Below are positions 4,792 to 7,161 of a stretch of 7,161 nt of DNA, one piece after another. Position numbers and translations under genes: made by a program. Numbering within the stretch: position 1 is the first letter of the stretch; every line of letters starts with the position of its first letter. The stretch spans positions 1 through 7,161 of the forward strand of contig CAZSVE010000115.1 of assembly GCA_964610175.1 (NCBI GenBank). Direction: 5' to 3'. The notes beneath the pieces are model-generated. The model had not been told where the DNA came from and ran no database searches. It worked only from the letters and a program-made list of their open reading frames with translations. Source of the DNA: CAZSVE01 sp964610175 (GTDB lineage Bacteria > Pseudomonadota > Gammaproteobacteria > HK1).

Positions 4792-6957
4792 GTGATTAAA
4801 CAGCGTCTTAGCGGCGAGATAGCGCGGATCGCCTTCCACAACCAGGAAAATGGTTTCTGCGTCCTGCGCGTCAAGGTACGGGGATACTCCGAGCCCGCTA
4901 CCGTGATCGGCACCGCCGCGGCGGTAACCCCCGGCGAGTACGTGGAATGCCAGGGTCATTGGGCCAATGACCCGAATCATGGGCGCCAGTTTCGTGCCGA
5001 TCACCTGCAGATAGTGCCGCCCGGTACCCGTGAAGGCATCGAACGATATCTCGGTTCGGGAATGGTCCGGGGGATCGGTCCCCATTTCGCCGCAAAGTTG
5101 GTGCAAACCTTCGGTGAACGGGTGTTCGATATCATCGAAAAAGAACCCGAGCGCCTTACGGAAGTCCCCGGGCTGGGCCCCAGGCGCAAGGCCCGGATCG
5201 TCGCGGCCTGGGCCGGGCAGCGCGCCATTCAGGACATCATGGTATTTCTGCGTTCCTATGGTCTGGGCACAGCGCGCGCGGTGCGTATTTTCAAGACCTA
5301 CGGGAACGACGCCATCGACCGTGTTCGGGAAAACCCCTACCGATTGGCATTGGACATCCACGGGATGGGGTTCGCGACAGCCGATACCCTGGCCGAGCGC
5401 CTGGGAATTCCCCGCGACTCGTCCATGCGGGCCCGCGCCGGGATTTTGCATGTCTTGCAGGAATTATCCGTCAAGGGCCACTGCGCCCGACAGCGCACCA
5501 CGCTGGTAAGCGATGCCTCGACACTTCTATCGATCCCTCCGGTCATTATCGAAAATGCCATCGACGAAGAGCTTCGGGAAAAGCGCCTCGTCCAGGAATC
5601 CGTTGGGAATCGACCCTGCGTTTTCCTCGCGACACTCCGAAACGCAGAGGTCGGTGTCGCCGATCATATAAGGCGACTCCTTCGTTACCACACGCCTTGG
5701 GAGCGCATCGACACGGAAAAGGTCGCGTCATGGATCGAGGAAAAAACCGAACTCGTTCTATCCGATTCCCAACGTGAAGCGGTTTTCGCGGCTGTAAATG
5801 GCAAGGTAACCGTGATTACCGGGGGACCGGGTGTCGGGAAAACCACGGTAATAAACAGCATATTACAAATCCTGCGGGCAAAAGGTGCCAACCCCTGCCT
5901 TTGCGCGCCCACCGGTCGGGCAGCCAAACGCCTCTCCGAATCCACCGGATTTCCCGCCAGCACCATCCATCGCGCCCTCGAATTCGATCCCCGCACCATG
6001 GGTTTCAAACGCCAGCAGGATTACCCCCTGGAGGCCGACCTGGTGGTTTTGGATGAGGCCTCCATGGTGGATGTAGTCCTCATGAACCGGTTCTTGCGCG
6101 CGGTCCCCAACCGAGCGGCCCTGGTCATGGTCGGCGATGTGGATCAACTGCCTTCCATCGGCCCCGGCTCGGTCCTCGCCGATCTGATCGCCTCGTCTCG
6201 AATCACCGTGGTGCGGCTCACCGAGATCTTTCGTCAGGCCGCCGCCTCTCGGATCGTCGCCAATGCCCATCTTGTCAACCAGGGAATCGTTCCCGAGTGC
6301 TCCCATCCACAAGCACCACTGAGCGACTTCTACGTGGTAGCCGCCGACTCCCCGGAAGCGGTCCGAAACAAACTGGTGCAGATCGTCACCGAGCGGATCC
6401 CCCAACGCTTCGGGCTCGACCCGGTTCGGGACCTCCAGGTGCTGACACCTGTCAATCGGGGCCCCCTGGGTACCCTCACCCTCAACACCGAATTGCAAAA
6501 GTGGCTCAATCCCAACGCTGCGCCTGCCGTCACTCGGTTCGGCTGGACGCTCGCCCCCGGGGACAAGGTGGTGCAGCGTGTCAATAACTATGACAAGGAC
6601 ATATTCAATGGCGACATCGGGCGTATCGTGCGCGTCGATGAAAGGGAAAAACAGATCACCGTGGACATGGATGGGAGAGAGGTTCCCTATACATTCGATG
6701 AATTGGACGAGCTATCCCTGGCGTACGCCATGACCATACACAAGGCGCAGGGATCGGAATATTCGGCCGTCGTCATCCTCCTCGCAAGCCAGCACTATAC
6801 GCTGCTTGCTCGCAACCTCCTCTATACGGCCATTACGCGAGGTCGCAAATTGGTGGTGATCCTCTGTCAGACCAAGGCATTGACCATGGCGGTCAGAAAT
6901 GTCCCTTCCATGCGCCGCCTGACCAAATTGGCGGAAAGGCTGGAAGAAATTTCGTAG
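4792..6957 (+). CDS. recD2: RecD2-type ATP-dependent DNA helicase (SF1B, YrrC family)
   Basis: The 721 residues match the length of stand-alone RecD2 proteins (about 715-800). The N-terminal LSGEIARIAFHNQENGF block is the family's first conserved segment. Helix-hairpin-helix motifs follow at about 90-140 (VRGIGP, VPGLGPRRKARI) and 188-200 (DIHGMGF). The helicase core has Walker A GGPGVGKTT (344-352, K350), motif Ia APTGRAAKR (372-380), Walker B DEAS (421-424), motif III GDVDQLPS (448-455), TEIFRQ (477-482), an SH3-like GDKVVQ...FNGDIG insert from about 590, MTIHKAQGSE (647-656) and YTAITRGR (678-685). Known relatives unwind DNA 5' to 3' and act in repair and replication-fork maintenance without RecB/RecC; often mislabelled exonuclease V alpha. 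The GTG start is the only usual initiator after the in-frame TGA at 4744. There is no clear Shine-Dalgarno, so translation may couple to the lipoprotein gene. The protein appears intact. Confidence 0.95.
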   Translation: MIKQRLSGEIARIAFHNQENGFCVLRVKVRGYSEPATVIGTAAAVTPGEYVECQGHWANDPNHGRQFRADHLQIVPPGTREGIERYLGSGMVRGIGPHFAAKLVQTFGERVFDIIEKEPERLTEVPGLGPRRKARIVAAWAGQRAIQDIMVFLRSYGLGTARAVRIFKTYGNDAIDRVRENPYRLALDIHGMGFATADTLAERLGIPRDSSMRARAGILHVLQELSVKGHCARQRTTLVSDASTLLSIPPVIIENAIDEELREKRLVQESVGNRPCVFLATLRNAEVGVADHIRRLLRYHTPWERIDTEKVASWIEEKTELVLSDSQREAVFAAVNGKVTVITGGPGVGKTTVINSILQILRAKGANPCLCAPTGRAAKRLSESTGFPASTIHRALEFDPRTMGFKRQQDYPLEADLVVLDEASMVDVVLMNRFLRAVPNRAALVMVGDVDQLPSIGPGSVLADLIASSRITVVRLTEIFRQAAASRIVANAHLVNQGIVPECSHPQAPLSDFYVVAADSPEAVRNKLVQIVTERIPQRFGLDPVRDLQVLTPVNRGPLGTLTLNTELQKWLNPNAAPAVTRFGWTLAPGDKVVQRVNNYDKDIFNGDIGRIVRVDEREKQITVDMDGREVPYTFDELDELSLAYAMTIHKAQGSEYSAVVILLASQHYTLLARNLLYTAITRGRKLVVILCQTKALTMAVRNVPSMRRLTKLAERLEEIS

Positions 6958-6991
6958 CTTTGGCAGTGCGGTGAAAAATGCGATTCTTCCA

Positions 6992-7106
6992 ATGGAAACC
7001 ATGCTTTTGGAGATCGACGATACCCTGTACGAGCGCCTGATGACGTTCATCGAGCAACTTCCTGCCCGACGAGCGTAAACATCTACTCGGCATTCGGGAT
7101 CATTAA
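6992..7106 (+). pseudogene. Short antitoxin-like ORF, apparently frameshifted
   Basis: An ORF from ATG 6992 (or ATG 7001 in the same frame) encodes METMLLEIDDTLYERLMTFIEQLP and a few more residues, stopping at TAA 7076-7078 after 28 codons. The pattern of a short beta-strand with I-D-D, then LYERLMTFIEQLP, resembles the start of small antitoxins of type II toxin-antitoxin pairs. This is family-style resemblance only, not a search result. In the next frame, from 7062, the text continues LPDERKHLLGIRDH to TAA 7104-7106, which fits better after EQL. One extra base near 7058-7064 would explain this. After the first stop, the original frame stays open from 7079 to the window end (including SYPEDLEQNDRKIF). 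No good ribosome binding site is visible. It may be a decayed gene, a chance ORF or a sequencing error. Confidence 0.35.
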
Positions 7107-7161
7107 TCAGTTACCCGGAAGATCTTGAACAAAACGATCGAAAAATTTTTAATCTGTCATT

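Noticed and set aside
4693..5451. 252-codon - strand ORF over the start of recD2, and a similar one at 5863-6498
   Set aside because: Both are antisense shadows of a helicase whose motifs are all present on the + strand; their translations show no domain.
7120..7152. Possible terminator near the right edge (AAAAATTTTT)
   Set aside because: There is only an A/T-run with no GC-rich stem of useful length before it.

Overview
The window looks like a chromosomal segment of a bacterium, most likely a proteobacterium and perhaps a gammaproteobacterium. That placement is inferred from the style of the AcnA, cytochrome-lipoprotein and RecD2 proteins and from the moderately GC-rich coding sequence. 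It is not based on any marker gene. All three confident genes lie on the + strand. No rRNA, tRNA, CRISPR array or transposase gene was seen.

Layout. Positions 1-83 may hold the last codons of an unidentified upstream gene. Positions 84-1006 carry no credible gene. This stretch is packed with degenerate dispersed repeats, hairpins and a 22-bp tandem repeat. Positions 1007-3730 encode a complete AcnA/IRP1-type aconitase. Positions 3731-4388 are again non-coding: a repeat copy, a strong rho-independent terminator, an inverted repeat copy bounded by two identical 16-bp sequences, a 15-bp triplicate and a further repeat copy ending next to a ribosome binding site. Positions 4389-4781 encode a small lipoprotein with one CxxCH haem site. 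After only 10 bases comes recD2 (4792-6957), a complete SF1B helicase. The last 200 bases hold a short, apparently frameshifted ORF whose start resembles small toxin-antitoxin antitoxins.

How the parts relate. Aconitase (TCA cycle) is cut off from the downstream genes by its own terminator. The cytochrome lipoprotein and recD2 are close enough to share a transcript, and recD2 may depend on translational coupling because it starts with GTG and has no clear Shine-Dalgarno. Their functions (envelope electron transfer and DNA helicase) do not obviously belong together.

The most distinctive feature is the intergenic DNA. At least two unrelated repeat families (here B, about 125 bp, and A, about 90 bp) occur three times each, plus a degenerate extra B copy, in both orientations. 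They sit immediately beside gene ends. I found no new protein system. The repeat architecture and the decayed antitoxin-like ORF are the items most worth a second look.
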